Source: Chryseobacterium sp. (GTDB lineage: Bacteria; Bacteroidota; Bacteroidia; Flavobacteriales; Weeksellaceae). Taken from it: a stretch of 64,000 bases of DNA. Position numbers and translations under genes: made by a program. Below are positions 26,611-34,938 of this stretch, in pieces. Location: positions 310,001 through 374,000 of the forward strand of contig NZ_VOXE01000001.1 in NCBI RefSeq assembly GCF_008014695.1. Direction: 5' to 3'. Every line of letters begins with the position of its first letter. Position 1 is the stretch's first letter. The notes below the pieces were generated by a model that was not told where the DNA came from, did no database searches, and saw only the letters and a list, made by a program, of their open reading frames with translations.

Positions 26611-28071
26611 ATGATTAAACTAAAAAAAATCATTGTCCCGGTTGCTTTTGCGTTTTCAGCGTTAGCAATGGGACAGGGAACTTTCGCCTCGTCAACTTAC
26701 CCTCAATCATACGAAAATCAACCTTCCAGTGCCGTTAAAGATGTAGTATCTTCAGAAAAACTGCTCACAGCAAAGGAAATTGTTGACATTAACATCAATT
26801 CGATGGCTACTGATCCTGTTCTTCGCAATGCGAATTGGGGTTTTGTAGTGTATGATCCGAAGACAAAAAAAGTTATTTCATCTTACAATGAAAGCGAGCC
26901 GTTGGTTCCGGCTTCTACAACAAAGCTGCTTACCACAGAAACCGCTCTGAATCTTTTAGGAGAGAAATTCCGATGGATTACACAACTGGAATACTCAGGC
27001 ACATTGAACCCTGATGGTATTTTGGATGGCAATCTTTATCTTGTAGGCAGCGGCGATCCCTCCTTAGGGACCAATAAAGCAGGTGCCCAGTCATACAGCA
27101 CCATTGTTGCAGATTTTCTGGCTGCCATGAATAGTAAAGGCATTAAAAAAGTAAACGGCAACATCATTATTCAGACGGCGGTTTTTAAACTGAATAAAAC
27201 CCAGAAATTGCCCGAAAACATTGTTTGGCTGGAAAACGGAAACTATTATCTTCCGGCAGGAACCACCTTAAACATCAACCCGGCCAACGAAAAACTCATT
27301 TCAAAACAGTCGAATCCTTTTTCTGAAAGTAAAAATTATTATTACATCTCACCGTACATCCAACAGATGGTTTATGCGGAAAAATTCGAAAACGGAGGTG
27401 TTACCACAAAACTACCCGATGCTCCGGCTTATCTTGCGAATGCTTTAAGAACTGCCATGGTAAAAAGCAAAATGCCTATTACAGGGAAAGTCATGACGAA
27501 AATGAATGATGCTGAACCTGAAAAAAGAGAAATTATTACTTCTTACCTTTCTCCAACATTAGCTGAAATCCTGTTTTATACGAACCAGCACAGCGATAAT
27601 GCACTGGCTGAAGCTACTTTGAGAATGGTGGGTTTTCAGAAAAAAGGCGATCAGACTTTGGAATCAGGAAGAGCAGTGGTTTTAAATCACCTCACTTCCG
27701 AAGGATTCGACACAGCAGGTTTGAATTATTTGGATGGAAGCGGCCTTTCACATTATAATAAAGTTACACCCATTGCTCAGGTTAAGTTTCTGACCTCGCT
27801 GATGAACGAGAAATATTTTAAATCGTATTTCGATTCTTTACCTGTTGCGGGACAAACCGGGACGCTTAAAAGGATGTTCGCCGGACCCGGAAATGGGCAG
27901 ATATTTGCTAAAACTGGAACTTTAAACAAAGTGAAGACACTTGCAGGATATATGAAAACAAGTTCAGGCAGGACTCTGGTATTCTCCTTGCTCATCAATA
28001 ATTATGCAGGCTCTGTGACGCAGGTCAAGGCTAAAATGGAAAAGATTCTGGAGCCGGCGCTTAATCTTTAA
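26611..28071 (+). CDS. dacB: D-alanyl-D-alanine carboxypeptidase/endopeptidase (PBP4, DacB type)
   Basis: A 486-residue periplasmic penicillin-binding protein of the S13 family. A signal peptide covers about residues 1-25. The active-site serine lies in PASTTKLLTT (SxxK, about residue 102), the SDN motif in HSDNALAEA (about 328), and the KTG motif in FAKTGTLNKV (about 432). The long insert of about 200 residues between SxxK and SDN is the mark of the DacB/PBP4 group. It trims stem peptides and cuts crosslinks in peptidoglycan. Monocistronic, with its own promoter and terminator. Confidence 0.93.
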   Translation: MIKLKKIIVPVAFAFSALAMGQGTFASSTYPQSYENQPSSAVKDVVSSEKLLTAKEIVDININSMATDPVLRNANWGFVVYDPKTKKVISSYNESEPLVPASTTKLLTTETALNLLGEKFRWITQLEYSGTLNPDGILDGNLYLVGSGDPSLGTNKAGAQSYSTIVADFLAAMNSKGIKKVNGNIIIQTAVFKLNKTQKLPENIVWLENGNYYLPAGTTLNINPANEKLISKQSNPFSESKNYYYISPYIQQMVYAEKFENGGVTTKLPDAPAYLANALRTAMVKSKMPITGKVMTKMNDAEPEKREIITSYLSPTLAEILFYTNQHSDNALAEATLRMVGFQKKGDQTLESGRAVVLNHLTSEGFDTAGLNYLDGSGLSHYNKVTPIAQVKFLTSLMNEKYFKSYFDSLPVAGQTGTLKRMFAGPGNGQIFAKTGTLNKVKTLAGYMKTSSGRTLVFSLLINNYAGSVTQVKAKMEKILEPALNL

Positions 28072-28091
28072 ATAATACACCAAATTATATT

Positions 28092-28127
28092 AAAAACCTT
28101 TCTTCCATGATGTTGAAAGGTTTTTTT
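28092..28127 (+). terminator. Terminator after dacB
   Basis: AAAAACCTTTC pairs with GAAAGGTTTTT, followed by T's. A TATCTTAG sequence right after it may be the -7 box of the next gene. Confidence 0.85.
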
Positions 28128-28148
28128 ATCTTAGCAAAAATAATTTAA

Positions 28149-30077
28149 GTGAAAAAAATATATTTATTTCTTCTGTTATCGCTTTTCAGCGTAGCAGTTT
28201 CAGCTCAGAATGAAGAGCTTGAAAGAAAAGCACTCATTGCAAAGGAAATCAGCAATTATAATAAGATGGTTGAGTTTAATGTGAACCCAAACACCTTAAA
28301 TTACGATCTGAAATATCAGCGGATGGATCTTACCCTTAATCCGGGTGTTTACAATGTTTCCGGATCGGTGACTTCACATTTTACTCCCAATCAGAATATC
28401 AGCAGTATTTATTTTGATTTGACTACTGCATTAACGGTTTCTCAGGTCACCTATCACGGAACAAACGTGACATTTCAGCAGCTTCCTACAAAAGAACTGA
28501 AAATCGATTTCCCTGCGCAGTTGCCCTCCAATACTTTGGATTCCCTCACCATTCATTATTCCGGAGCACCGGATTTGGCAAATAATGCATTTGCAAATCA
28601 CATGCAGAGTGGGACGCCGGTGCTTTCCACCCTGTCGGAACCTTATGGCGCTCAGGATTGGTTTCCTACCAAACAGAGCATGAATGACAAAATTGACCGC
28701 TTCGATTTTAAAATCACAACGCCTAATCAGTACAGTGTAGCGGCTAATGGTAAAATGATGTCGGAAACTGCACTTGCAGGTAATCAGAAACTCACTTTCT
28801 GGAGAACACAGTATCCGATGGCAGCCTATCTGGTAGCGGTTTCCATAACCAATTTTACCAAGATTAATGACGTCATTGGAACACCGCCTTTCCCGTTTGT
28901 AAATTATGTTTATCCTACAACAGCGGCCAATACCGGCTCTATGGCGAACATTGAATGGACCAAACAGGCCATGTCAACGTTCGAAACGTACTTTGGACCT
29001 TATCCGTTCCGAAATGAAAAATACGGACACATGGAATATGGGTATTCCGGAGTCTGTATGGAGCACCAGACCATGAGTTCCATGAGTGGATGGGGAAAAG
29101 GTGTCATCGCACATGAACTTGCCCATCAGTGGTTTGGTGATAAAGTGACCTGCGGAGACTGGAACGATATCTGGCTCAACGAAGGTTTTGCTACTTTTGG
29201 AGAACACCTTGTGAACGAAAAATTGCTGATGAATAATGCTGACTTTCTCAACTATCTTTTATCACAGAAAAATTATATCACCAGTTCGACAGGAGGAAGC
29301 ACTTATGTAGATGATGCTTTTCTGTCTAATCAGAACGTTATATTCAGTGGCAGGCTTACTTATGCCAAAGGAGGCTATATATTACGCATGCTGAAATGGA
29401 TTTTAGGCGATGCAGCTTTTTACCAGGCGGTACAGGACTACCATTCAAGACCAAATTTGGCATATAATTATGCGAAATCCACCGACTTGAAGGCGTCATT
29501 GCTTCAGTCCACCGGTAGGGATTTTACCGAATTCTTCAATGATTGGCTCTATGGGCAGGGTTACCCGACTTACACCATTAAATGGGCTCAGAATACTTCA
29601 AATACCAATCTTGTCTTTCTTGTTTCTCAGGTGCAGAGCCATTCTTCAGTGAGTTTCTTTGAGATGCCGTTACCGATCAAAGTAAATGGTACAGGCGGAC
29701 AGACCGCTTATTTCGCGCTTAATAATACTTCCAACAATCAGTACTTTAATCAGCCAGTTTCATTTCCGGTCGCGAGTGTAGAATTCAATTATGATTACCA
29801 GATTCTGGAGAAGAACAGCACCGTAACCAACGATATAACCTTAGGCGTAAAAACATCCGAAAATGAAGAATTTACAATGTATCCAATTCCCGCGAAGAAT
29901 GAACTGTTCTTTAAAGGCATCAGCAGAACCACCGGCTTTGAGATCTATTCTATCGACGGGAAGCTATTGAGAAAAGGTACCTATACTCCTTCAGGCTCAA
30001 TTAATATTTCAGAACTCGTTCCCGGAACCTATGTCATGAGCATAAACGGCAAGCATATTAAATTCACGAAAAAGTAA
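28149..30077 (+). CDS. Secreted M1 metallopeptidase with T9SS sorting domain
   Basis: A 642-residue protein starting with GTG. The signal peptide MKKIYLFLLLSLFSVAVSA-Q is followed by the M1 N-terminal beta domain. The exopeptidase-site motif reads GYSGVCMEHQTM in place of GAMEN, and the zinc site is HELAHQWFGD near residue 320 with the third ligand in NEGFATFGEH. The last 65 residues are a type A T9SS sorting domain, FTMYPIPAKNELFFKG to KFTKK. It should remove N-terminal residues from peptides outside the cell. Full length. A sorting-domain scrap from another gene begins directly after its stop. Confidence 0.92.
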   Translation: MKKIYLFLLLSLFSVAVSAQNEELERKALIAKEISNYNKMVEFNVNPNTLNYDLKYQRMDLTLNPGVYNVSGSVTSHFTPNQNISSIYFDLTTALTVSQVTYHGTNVTFQQLPTKELKIDFPAQLPSNTLDSLTIHYSGAPDLANNAFANHMQSGTPVLSTLSEPYGAQDWFPTKQSMNDKIDRFDFKITTPNQYSVAANGKMMSETALAGNQKLTFWRTQYPMAAYLVAVSITNFTKINDVIGTPPFPFVNYVYPTTAANTGSMANIEWTKQAMSTFETYFGPYPFRNEKYGHMEYGYSGVCMEHQTMSSMSGWGKGVIAHELAHQWFGDKVTCGDWNDIWLNEGFATFGEHLVNEKLLMNNADFLNYLLSQKNYITSSTGGSTYVDDAFLSNQNVIFSGRLTYAKGGYILRMLKWILGDAAFYQAVQDYHSRPNLAYNYAKSTDLKASLLQSTGRDFTEFFNDWLYGQGYPTYTIKWAQNTSNTNLVFLVSQVQSHSSVSFFEMPLPIKVNGTGGQTAYFALNNTSNNQYFNQPVSFPVASVEFNYDYQILEKNSTVTNDITLGVKTSENEEFTMYPIPAKNELFFKGISRTTGFEIYSIDGKLLRKGTYTPSGSINISELVPGTYVMSINGKHIKFTKK

Positions 30078-30085
30078 CAGATAAA

Positions 30086-30195
30086 CTCGATGCATTTCCC
30101 AGTGGCTACATAAACATCCAACATTTAACAAAAGGAAATTGTTTTCTGATAGAAACTCCAAATAATAAAGGAAAAGTGAAATTTATTAAAAATTA
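30086..30195 (+). pseudogene. Orphan T9SS sorting-domain tail (end of a lost BspA-type gene)
   Basis: In one open frame these bases read ...GYINIQHLTKGNCFLIETPNN, then KGKVKFIKN and a stop. This matches the last residues of the next gene, which reads VINIKQLPKGNYFLKIETSNN then KKTVKFIKN. The bases after the stop also match those after the next gene's stop (GCGT, GTTTgCC, TCACTATG, then AAAA and CTGATCA). The fragment has no start, so it is the 3' end of a paralogue removed by deletion. The alignment was made by eye. Confidence 0.75.
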
Positions 30196-30207
30196 AAAAA
30201 GCGTAAT

Positions 30208-30215
30208 TACGTTTG
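30208..30215 (+). promoter_or_regulatory. -7 box of the BspA-type gene
   Basis: TACGTTTG, 22 bases before the ATG at 30238. In the duplicated copy downstream (near 31575) the matching bases read AAAGTTTA, so the box is lost there. Confidence 0.5.
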
Positions 30216-30237
30216 CCAATAAATAGCATTATTCACT

Positions 30238-31563
30238 ATGAAAAAACTGATCACTGTCATTATCTGCTTCTTTTTTTTACACATTGCGAAAGCTCAGAAT
30301 GAGTTTATTACTGTCTGGAAGCCTGGAACTTCCCAACAAATTCAGTTTCCGGGCAGAGGCACTAATTTTAACGTTGCATGGGAAGAAGTTGGATATCCTC
30401 AGCATAACGGGAATTTAAGTAATGTAAATTCTACTCTGGAATTTACAGTTAATTTTGGAAGTCCACTAAATCCAGTTCCTGCAAACACAACTTACAAAAT
30501 AAAAATAAGTGATGGCAATGGTAGCTTTAATCAAGTAAGATTCTTTGACAGCACAGGCACCTTATCCTATTTAAATTCAGATCATGAAAAATTACTTGAG
30601 ATTGCGCAATGGGGAAATATACAGTGGCAAACATTCGACAATGCCTTCGTGTGGTGCAGTAATATGAATGTTACTGCAACAGATGCTCCTGTTCTGACGA
30701 ATGTTACCCAAATGAATGAGATGTTCTTCTTCTGTTTCTCACTTGTGGGAAATCCCAGTTTTAATACGTGGGATACTTCCACAGTCACTAATATGTATTA
30801 TATGTTTGGTGACGATTCTTTGTTCAATGCCCCAATTAACGAATGGAACGTTAGTAACGTAACCAATATGTCTTACATGTTCGATGTTGCAACTAATTTT
30901 AATCAACCACTCAGTAAGTGGAATACAGCAAATGTAATAACAATGCAACATATGTTTCATTCAGCGAGTTCTTTTAACCAAGATCTGAGCAGTTGGAATA
31001 CTGGAAATGTTACCAATATGAACGAGATGTTTCATGCTGCAACTGCTTTTAATCAGAATATTGGAGCGTGGAATCTCAGCTCATTGGTCAATGGTGTGGA
31101 TATGCTTAAATTTTCCGGGCTCAACTGTCAAAATTACGACAACGCTTTATTTGGTTGGAATAACAACCCTCAAACCCCCAATAATATTGATCTTGGATCC
31201 GCACTGCCGCTCAATTACAAACATCAATCTGCCATAAACGCCAGAACCAATCTTATTAATTATAAAAATTGGTTAATTACGGGCGATAGTTATAATTCTG
31301 CCTGCACTTCGATTCTAGGGACGGACGAAACTGATATAAAATCTTCGCTTTCAATTTATCCGAATCCGGCAACGCATTCAATCTTCATAAAATCTAAGGA
31401 AAAAATAAAATCTGCAGAAATAATAGATGCTTCAGGAAGAGTTATTTCAGGAGTTTTAAATCCTGATGGAGTAATAAACATTAAGCAGTTACCAAAAGGA
31501 AATTATTTTCTGAAGATAGAAACTTCAAACAATAAAAAAACGGTGAAATTTATTAAAAATTAA
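30238..31563 (+). CDS. BspA-type (DUF285) repeat surface protein with T9SS sorting domain
   Basis: A 441-residue secreted protein. The signal peptide is MKKLITVIICFFFLHIAKA-Q. The middle, about residues 160-285, has about five repeats of some 25 residues of the DUF285/BspA leucine-rich type, seen as FNxxxxxWNTxNVTNMxxMF (for example FNQPLSKWNTANVITMQHMF, FNQDLSSWNTGNVTNMNEMF). The last 75 residues are a type A T9SS sorting domain, LSIYPNPATHSIFIKS to KFIKN. Related proteins bind host or matrix proteins in oral Bacteroidetes; here the ligand is unknown. Near-repeats of its own end and start flank the gene, so it belonged to a tandem set. Confidence 0.87.
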   Translation: MKKLITVIICFFFLHIAKAQNEFITVWKPGTSQQIQFPGRGTNFNVAWEEVGYPQHNGNLSNVNSTLEFTVNFGSPLNPVPANTTYKIKISDGNGSFNQVRFFDSTGTLSYLNSDHEKLLEIAQWGNIQWQTFDNAFVWCSNMNVTATDAPVLTNVTQMNEMFFFCFSLVGNPSFNTWDTSTVTNMYYMFGDDSLFNAPINEWNVSNVTNMSYMFDVATNFNQPLSKWNTANVITMQHMFHSASSFNQDLSSWNTGNVTNMNEMFHAATAFNQNIGAWNLSSLVNGVDMLKFSGLNCQNYDNALFGWNNNPQTPNNIDLGSALPLNYKHQSAINARTNLINYKNWLITGDSYNSACTSILGTDETDIKSSLSIYPNPATHSIFIKSKEKIKSAEIIDASGRVISGVLNPDGVINIKQLPKGNYFLKIETSNNKKTVKFIKN

Positions 31564-31640
31564 AAAGCGTGATAAAGTTTACCAAAATAGCAAAATCACT
31601 ATGAAAAACTGATCAGTAAAATGCAATTTACAGGTCTTAA
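31464..31640 (+). repeat. Downstream copy of the tail-plus-start repeat around the BspA-type gene
   Basis: The coding tail from about 31464 and the bases after its stop resemble 30098-30262. After the stop, both sides have GCGT, then a GTTTxCC block, then TCACTATG with AAAA and CTGATCA. At 31600 the copy reads ATG AAA AAC TGA; one A fewer than the true gene start puts it out of frame, so it is the broken start of a lost paralogue. It ends near the terminator at 31646. Confidence 0.65.
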
Positions 31641-31645
31641 CTTTT

Positions 31646-31672
31646 AAAAGCCTTCAGTTTGAAGGCTTTTTC
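31646..31672 (+). terminator. Terminator upstream of kbl
   Basis: AAAAGCCTTC / GAAGGCTTTT stem with loop AGTTT, then T's. It follows the BspA-type gene and its broken neighbour. Confidence 0.9.
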
Positions 31673-31673
31673 T

Positions 31674-31681
31674 TAAATTAG
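31674..31681 (+). promoter_or_regulatory. Possible -7 box of kbl
   Basis: TAAATTAG, one base off TAnnTTTG, 23 bases before the ATG at 31705. Confidence 0.35.
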
Positions 31682-31704
31682 CAGGTCAAAAAAATCCAAC
31701 AAAC

Positions 31705-32901
31705 ATGATTTCACCAAAGTACCTCGAAAACCTTCAGAACGAACTTACCAATATCAAGAACGACGGCCTTTTTAAGACCGAAAGAATCATCACTTCACAG
31801 CAAAGCGCCGAAATAGAGGCGAACGGGAAAAAACTCCTGAACTTCTGTGCGAACAATTACCTCGGACTTTCGAACAACCCTCGCGTGATGAAGGCTTCTC
31901 AGGACATGATCGAAAGCCATGGTTACGGCATGTCATCGGTACGTTTTATCTGCGGGACTCAGGACATCCACAAAGAACTGGAAGCCAAAATCTCCAGATT
32001 CCTCGGAATGGAGGACACGATTCTTTATGCCGCGTGTTTTGATGCGAACGGTGGGGTATTCGAACCGCTCTTTTCTGAAGAGGATGCCATAATTTCTGAT
32101 GAACTCAATCATGCCTCGATTATCGACGGGGTAAGGCTATGCAAATCGGCACGATACCGGTACAAAAACAACAATATGGAAGACCTGGAAGCTCAGCTCA
32201 TCGCTGCTTCCGGAAAAAATCACCGCTTTAAAATCATCGTAACCGACGGGGTATTTTCAATGGACGGGATTGTTGCGAACCTGAAAGGCGTTTGTGACCT
32301 TGCAGACAAGTATGATGCTTTGGTGATGGTGGATGATTCCCACGCAACAGGTTTCATCGGCAGAACCGGCCGCGGAACCCACGAAGCCAATGAAGTGATG
32401 GGAAGGGTAGACATCATTACTTCGACGCTTGGAAAAGCATTGGGCGGAGCGTTAGGCGGATTTACCTCCGGTAAAAAAGAGATTATCGATATGCTCAGAC
32501 AGCGTTCAAGACCGTATTTATTCTCAAATTCACTCGCTCCCGGAATCGTAGGAGCAGCTATGGAAGTGCTCGACATGATTTCTGATGACACTTCGCTTCG
32601 CGATCAGGTCATGGAAAATGCAGAATATTTCCGTACCCATATGAAAGCGAAAGGTTTTGATATTCCGGACGGCGATGCCGCAATTGTTCCGGTAATGCTG
32701 TACGACGCGCCTTTATCCCAAAAGATGGCGGAAAAACTTATGGACGAAGGTATTTATGTCATCGGCTTCTTTTATCCCGTAGTACCGAAAGACAAGGCAA
32801 GGATCCGTGTTCAGCTTTCAGCAGCGCATACGAAAGAACATCTCGATAAAGCCCTGGCTGCTTTCGAAAAAGTTGGGAAAGAACTGGGAGTGATTTCCTA
32901 A
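31705..32901 (+). CDS. kbl: Glycine C-acetyltransferase (2-amino-3-ketobutyrate CoA ligase)
   Basis: A 398-residue PLP enzyme of the alpha-oxoamine synthase family. Landmarks are [62 protein letters not shown], and the PLP lysine in [17 protein letters not shown]. It splits 2-amino-3-oxobutyrate with CoA to glycine and acetyl-CoA. Its partner, an NAD-dependent threonine 3-dehydrogenase of the SDR type, lies at 57903 in the same window. Other members of the family (BioF, SPT) are possible by fold, but the motif set and the tdh partner favour Kbl. Confidence 0.93.
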   Translation: MISPKYLENLQNELTNIKNDGLFKTERIITSQQSAEIEANGKKLLNFCANNYLGLSNNPRVMKASQDMIESHGYGMSSVRFICGTQDIHKELEAKISRFLGMEDTILYAACFDANGGVFEPLFSEEDAIISDELNHASIIDGVRLCKSARYRYKNNNMEDLEAQLIAASGKNHRFKIIVTDGVFSMDGIVANLKGVCDLADKYDALVMVDDSHATGFIGRTGRGTHEANEVMGRVDIITSTLGKALGGALGGFTSGKKEIIDMLRQRSRPYLFSNSLAPGIVGAAMEVLDMISDDTSLRDQVMENAEYFRTHMKAKGFDIPDGDAAIVPVMLYDAPLSQKMAEKLMDEGIYVIGFFYPVVPKDKARIRVQLSAAHTKEHLDKALAAFEKVGKELGVIS

Positions 32902-32934
32902 AAAGGGAAAATCCCAAACACTTTATTGAAGCGT

Positions 32935-33582
32935 ATGAAAAAATTAGTTCTTTTAATTGCTGCTGTATTCTGCGGCACTGCGAATGCGCAAAGTTCAGAT
33001 TATAGAAATATTGTTACCGTAGGTACTGTTTCTGCATTGGCATCCAACCGGTGGACTGTAGGGTATATGCATGAACTAAACGAAAAAATCTGGTTGGGTG
33101 CAGAAGTTGGTGTTGGGGCACGTCCTATCGCATTCAGAATGGATGACTGGATTACAGAATTCAGCTCCTTTGAAATCCGCCCTGAAATTTACTACAGTCT
33201 TGCTCCCGACCGGAAATCGAAACATTTTCTGTCAGCTTCCCTGTTTTATGTCAATACGCAGCAGCATTTAAAGGATGGTGATTTCTCTGAAAACGGAGCC
33301 AATTATACTTACGACGAAACGGATTACCAGAAAACCAAGAAAGGTGTTGGGGTCAACTACAGTTTTCTGATGCTGAAGGAAGGCGGAAGATTTGGAGTAA
33401 TGCCTAAAATAGGCATCGGTTTACCGGATGTAGATATTAAATATGAGAATACCGTGGGCAAAACTGAAACGCAGGGACCAACTGATGATTTTTCGCTGGG
33501 TTTGGCGGGAATGAATTCTGATGCCGGTTCCCATACTCGATTGAACATGTATTTCGATATAAAATTGTTTTACAGATTTTAA
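32935..33582 (+). CDS. Exported protein, probable outer-membrane beta-barrel
   Basis: A 215-residue protein from the ATG at 32935; an in-frame TTG at 32926 adds three residues and is less likely. The signal peptide is MKKLVLLIAAVFCGTANA-Q. The mature part alternates polar and aromatic/hydrophobic residues (RWTVGYMHELNEKIWLGAEVGVG, then EIRPEIYYSLAP, and SASLFYVNTQQHL) and ends in LNMYFDIKLFYRF, with a terminal Phe typical of outer-membrane barrels. The exact family is not recognised. It lies 33 bases after kbl and may share its transcript. Confidence 0.7.
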   Translation: MKKLVLLIAAVFCGTANAQSSDYRNIVTVGTVSALASNRWTVGYMHELNEKIWLGAEVGVGARPIAFRMDDWITEFSSFEIRPEIYYSLAPDRKSKHFLSASLFYVNTQQHLKDGDFSENGANYTYDETDYQKTKKGVGVNYSFLMLKEGGRFGVMPKIGIGLPDVDIKYENTVGKTETQGPTDDFSLGLAGMNSDAGSHTRLNMYFDIKLFYRF

Positions 33583-33593
33583 CTGTGTTTAAT

Positions 33594-33601
33594 TATCTTT
33601 G
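33594..33601 (+). promoter_or_regulatory. -7 box of the HemJ-like gene
   Basis: TATCTTTG, 16 bases before the ATG at 33618. It would drive the HemJ-like gene and probably gldF and gldG. Confidence 0.6.
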
Positions 33602-33617
33602 CACCTAAATTTTTCCG

Positions 33618-34175
33618 ATGCTTTATACCGTCATCAAAGCCGTTCACATCATTTTTATGGTCAGTTACTTTGCCGGGATCTTTTACCTGGTCCGGCTGTT
33701 TGTCTATTATAAAGACACGGATGAATTCGAAGCAACCAAAAAACAAATCCTTCGCGAACAATATGTTTTCATGGCCAGACGTTTATGGAACATCATCACT
33801 GTTCCGGCGGGAGTCATCATGCTTTTAAGCGGTATTACGATGATTTTCCTGAATTTGGGTTTGATGAAAACACCGTGGTTTCATTTGAAACTGACGTTTC
33901 TGGTGGGGTTGGGAATCTATCATTTCTGGTGCTGGAAGAAAGTATTGCAGATGAAAAATTTGAACGGAGAGCTATTACCAATTTCCAATGTAAAACTTCG
34001 GCAAGCCAACGAAATCGCGACATTTATCCTTTTTCTCGTGGTATTTACGGTAATTTTAAAATATTCCGTCATCGAATACTGGTGGCAGTTGATTACAGGA
34101 TTTATCGCGTTGGTTGTAGTGATAACATTGACGGTGAAACTCGTGAACAGGAGAAAATCAAACAATAAGAATTAA
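33618..34175 (+). CDS. HemJ/CopD-type membrane protein (probable protoporphyrinogen IX oxidase)
   Basis: A 185-residue protein with about 4-5 hydrophobic segments. The first holds KAVHIIFMVSYFAGIFYLVRLFVYY, where the histidine and the Y/F-L-x-R-L-F pattern match HemJ (UPF0093). The segment PWFHLKLTFLVGLGIYHFWCWK also fits the family. HemJ oxidises protoporphyrinogen IX in haem synthesis in many bacteria that lack HemG and HemY. The broader CopD family is the alternative. It precedes gldF by 22 bases, an odd partner for haem synthesis, so co-transcription may be incidental. Confidence 0.68.
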   Translation: MLYTVIKAVHIIFMVSYFAGIFYLVRLFVYYKDTDEFEATKKQILREQYVFMARRLWNIITVPAGVIMLLSGITMIFLNLGLMKTPWFHLKLTFLVGLGIYHFWCWKKVLQMKNLNGELLPISNVKLRQANEIATFILFLVVFTVILKYSVIEYWWQLITGFIALVVVITLTVKLVNRRKSNNKN

Positions 34176-34197
34176 AACCATACCTCATTCATACGCA

Positions 34198-34926
34198 ATG
34201 AAAGCAATTTTTAAAAAAGAACTTTGGAGCTATTTCGGGAACTGGAGCGCGTGGCTGATCATCGCTGCATTCAGTCTCATCGGAACGCTATTCCTGTTTT
34301 TCTTCGAAAACGATTCCAATATTTTCGATATCGGAACGGCTACTTTACAGAGTTATTTTGTTCTGGTACCGTGGCTGCTCATGTTCATTATTCCGGCGCT
34401 TTCGATGAAAACGCTGGCCGAGGAACAGCAGTCGGGAACATTGAGCTGGCTTTTTTCGCAACCGGTAAAGGTTTCTGAGATTGTTGTTGGAAAATTCCTG
34501 GCCGTTTGGGTCGTGGGAATTCTGTGTCTGTTGCCCTCTCTCATTTATCTTTATACAGTCTATGTTTTGGGAGTTCCGGTTGGCAATATTGATTTTGGAG
34601 CTACCTTAGGAAGTTATTTCGGACTGATTCTGCTTATTGCGGCATTTGCATCTGTCGGAATTTTAGCCTCGTCGCTTTCTCAGAACCAGATTATGGCGTA
34701 TCTGTTAGGCGTTTTCATGTGTTTCATCCTGTATTTCGGAATAGAGCAGCTCGCAAGCTACAAACTCCTTGGCGGTGCAGATTTTTTCCTTTCCAACCTT
34801 GGATTTTACAAGCATTTTCTCGGTTTCACAAGAGGTCTGGTCGACAGCCGGGATCTTTTCTATTTCCTGCTGGTTATTGGGATCTGTTTGTATCTGTCTG
34901 AAATTTTTGTCGAAAAAAAGAAGTAA
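34198..34926 (+). CDS. gldF: Gliding motility ABC transporter permease GldF
   Basis: A 242-residue membrane protein with about 6 hydrophobic segments. It begins MKAIFKKELWSYFGNWSAWL and has the PALSMKTLAEEQQSGTLSW loop of ABC-2 type permeases. With GldA (ATPase, not in the window) and GldG it forms the Gld ABC transporter of Bacteroidota. The transporter is linked to gliding in Flavobacterium, yet non-gliding Chryseobacterium-like species also keep these genes. gldG starts 12 bases after the stop. Confidence 0.9.
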   Translation: MKAIFKKELWSYFGNWSAWLIIAAFSLIGTLFLFFFENDSNIFDIGTATLQSYFVLVPWLLMFIIPALSMKTLAEEQQSGTLSWLFSQPVKVSEIVVGKFLAVWVVGILCLLPSLIYLYTVYVLGVPVGNIDFGATLGSYFGLILLIAAFASVGILASSLSQNQIMAYLLGVFMCFILYFGIEQLASYKLLGGADFFLSNLGFYKHFLGFTRGLVDSRDLFYFLLVIGICLYLSEIFVEKKK

Positions 34927-34938
34927 TCATCACTCAAA

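Noticed and set aside
30738..31100. DUF285 repeats considered as a CRISPR-like or DNA repeat array
   Set aside because: The units vary, keep the reading frame and encode the known 25-residue protein repeat.
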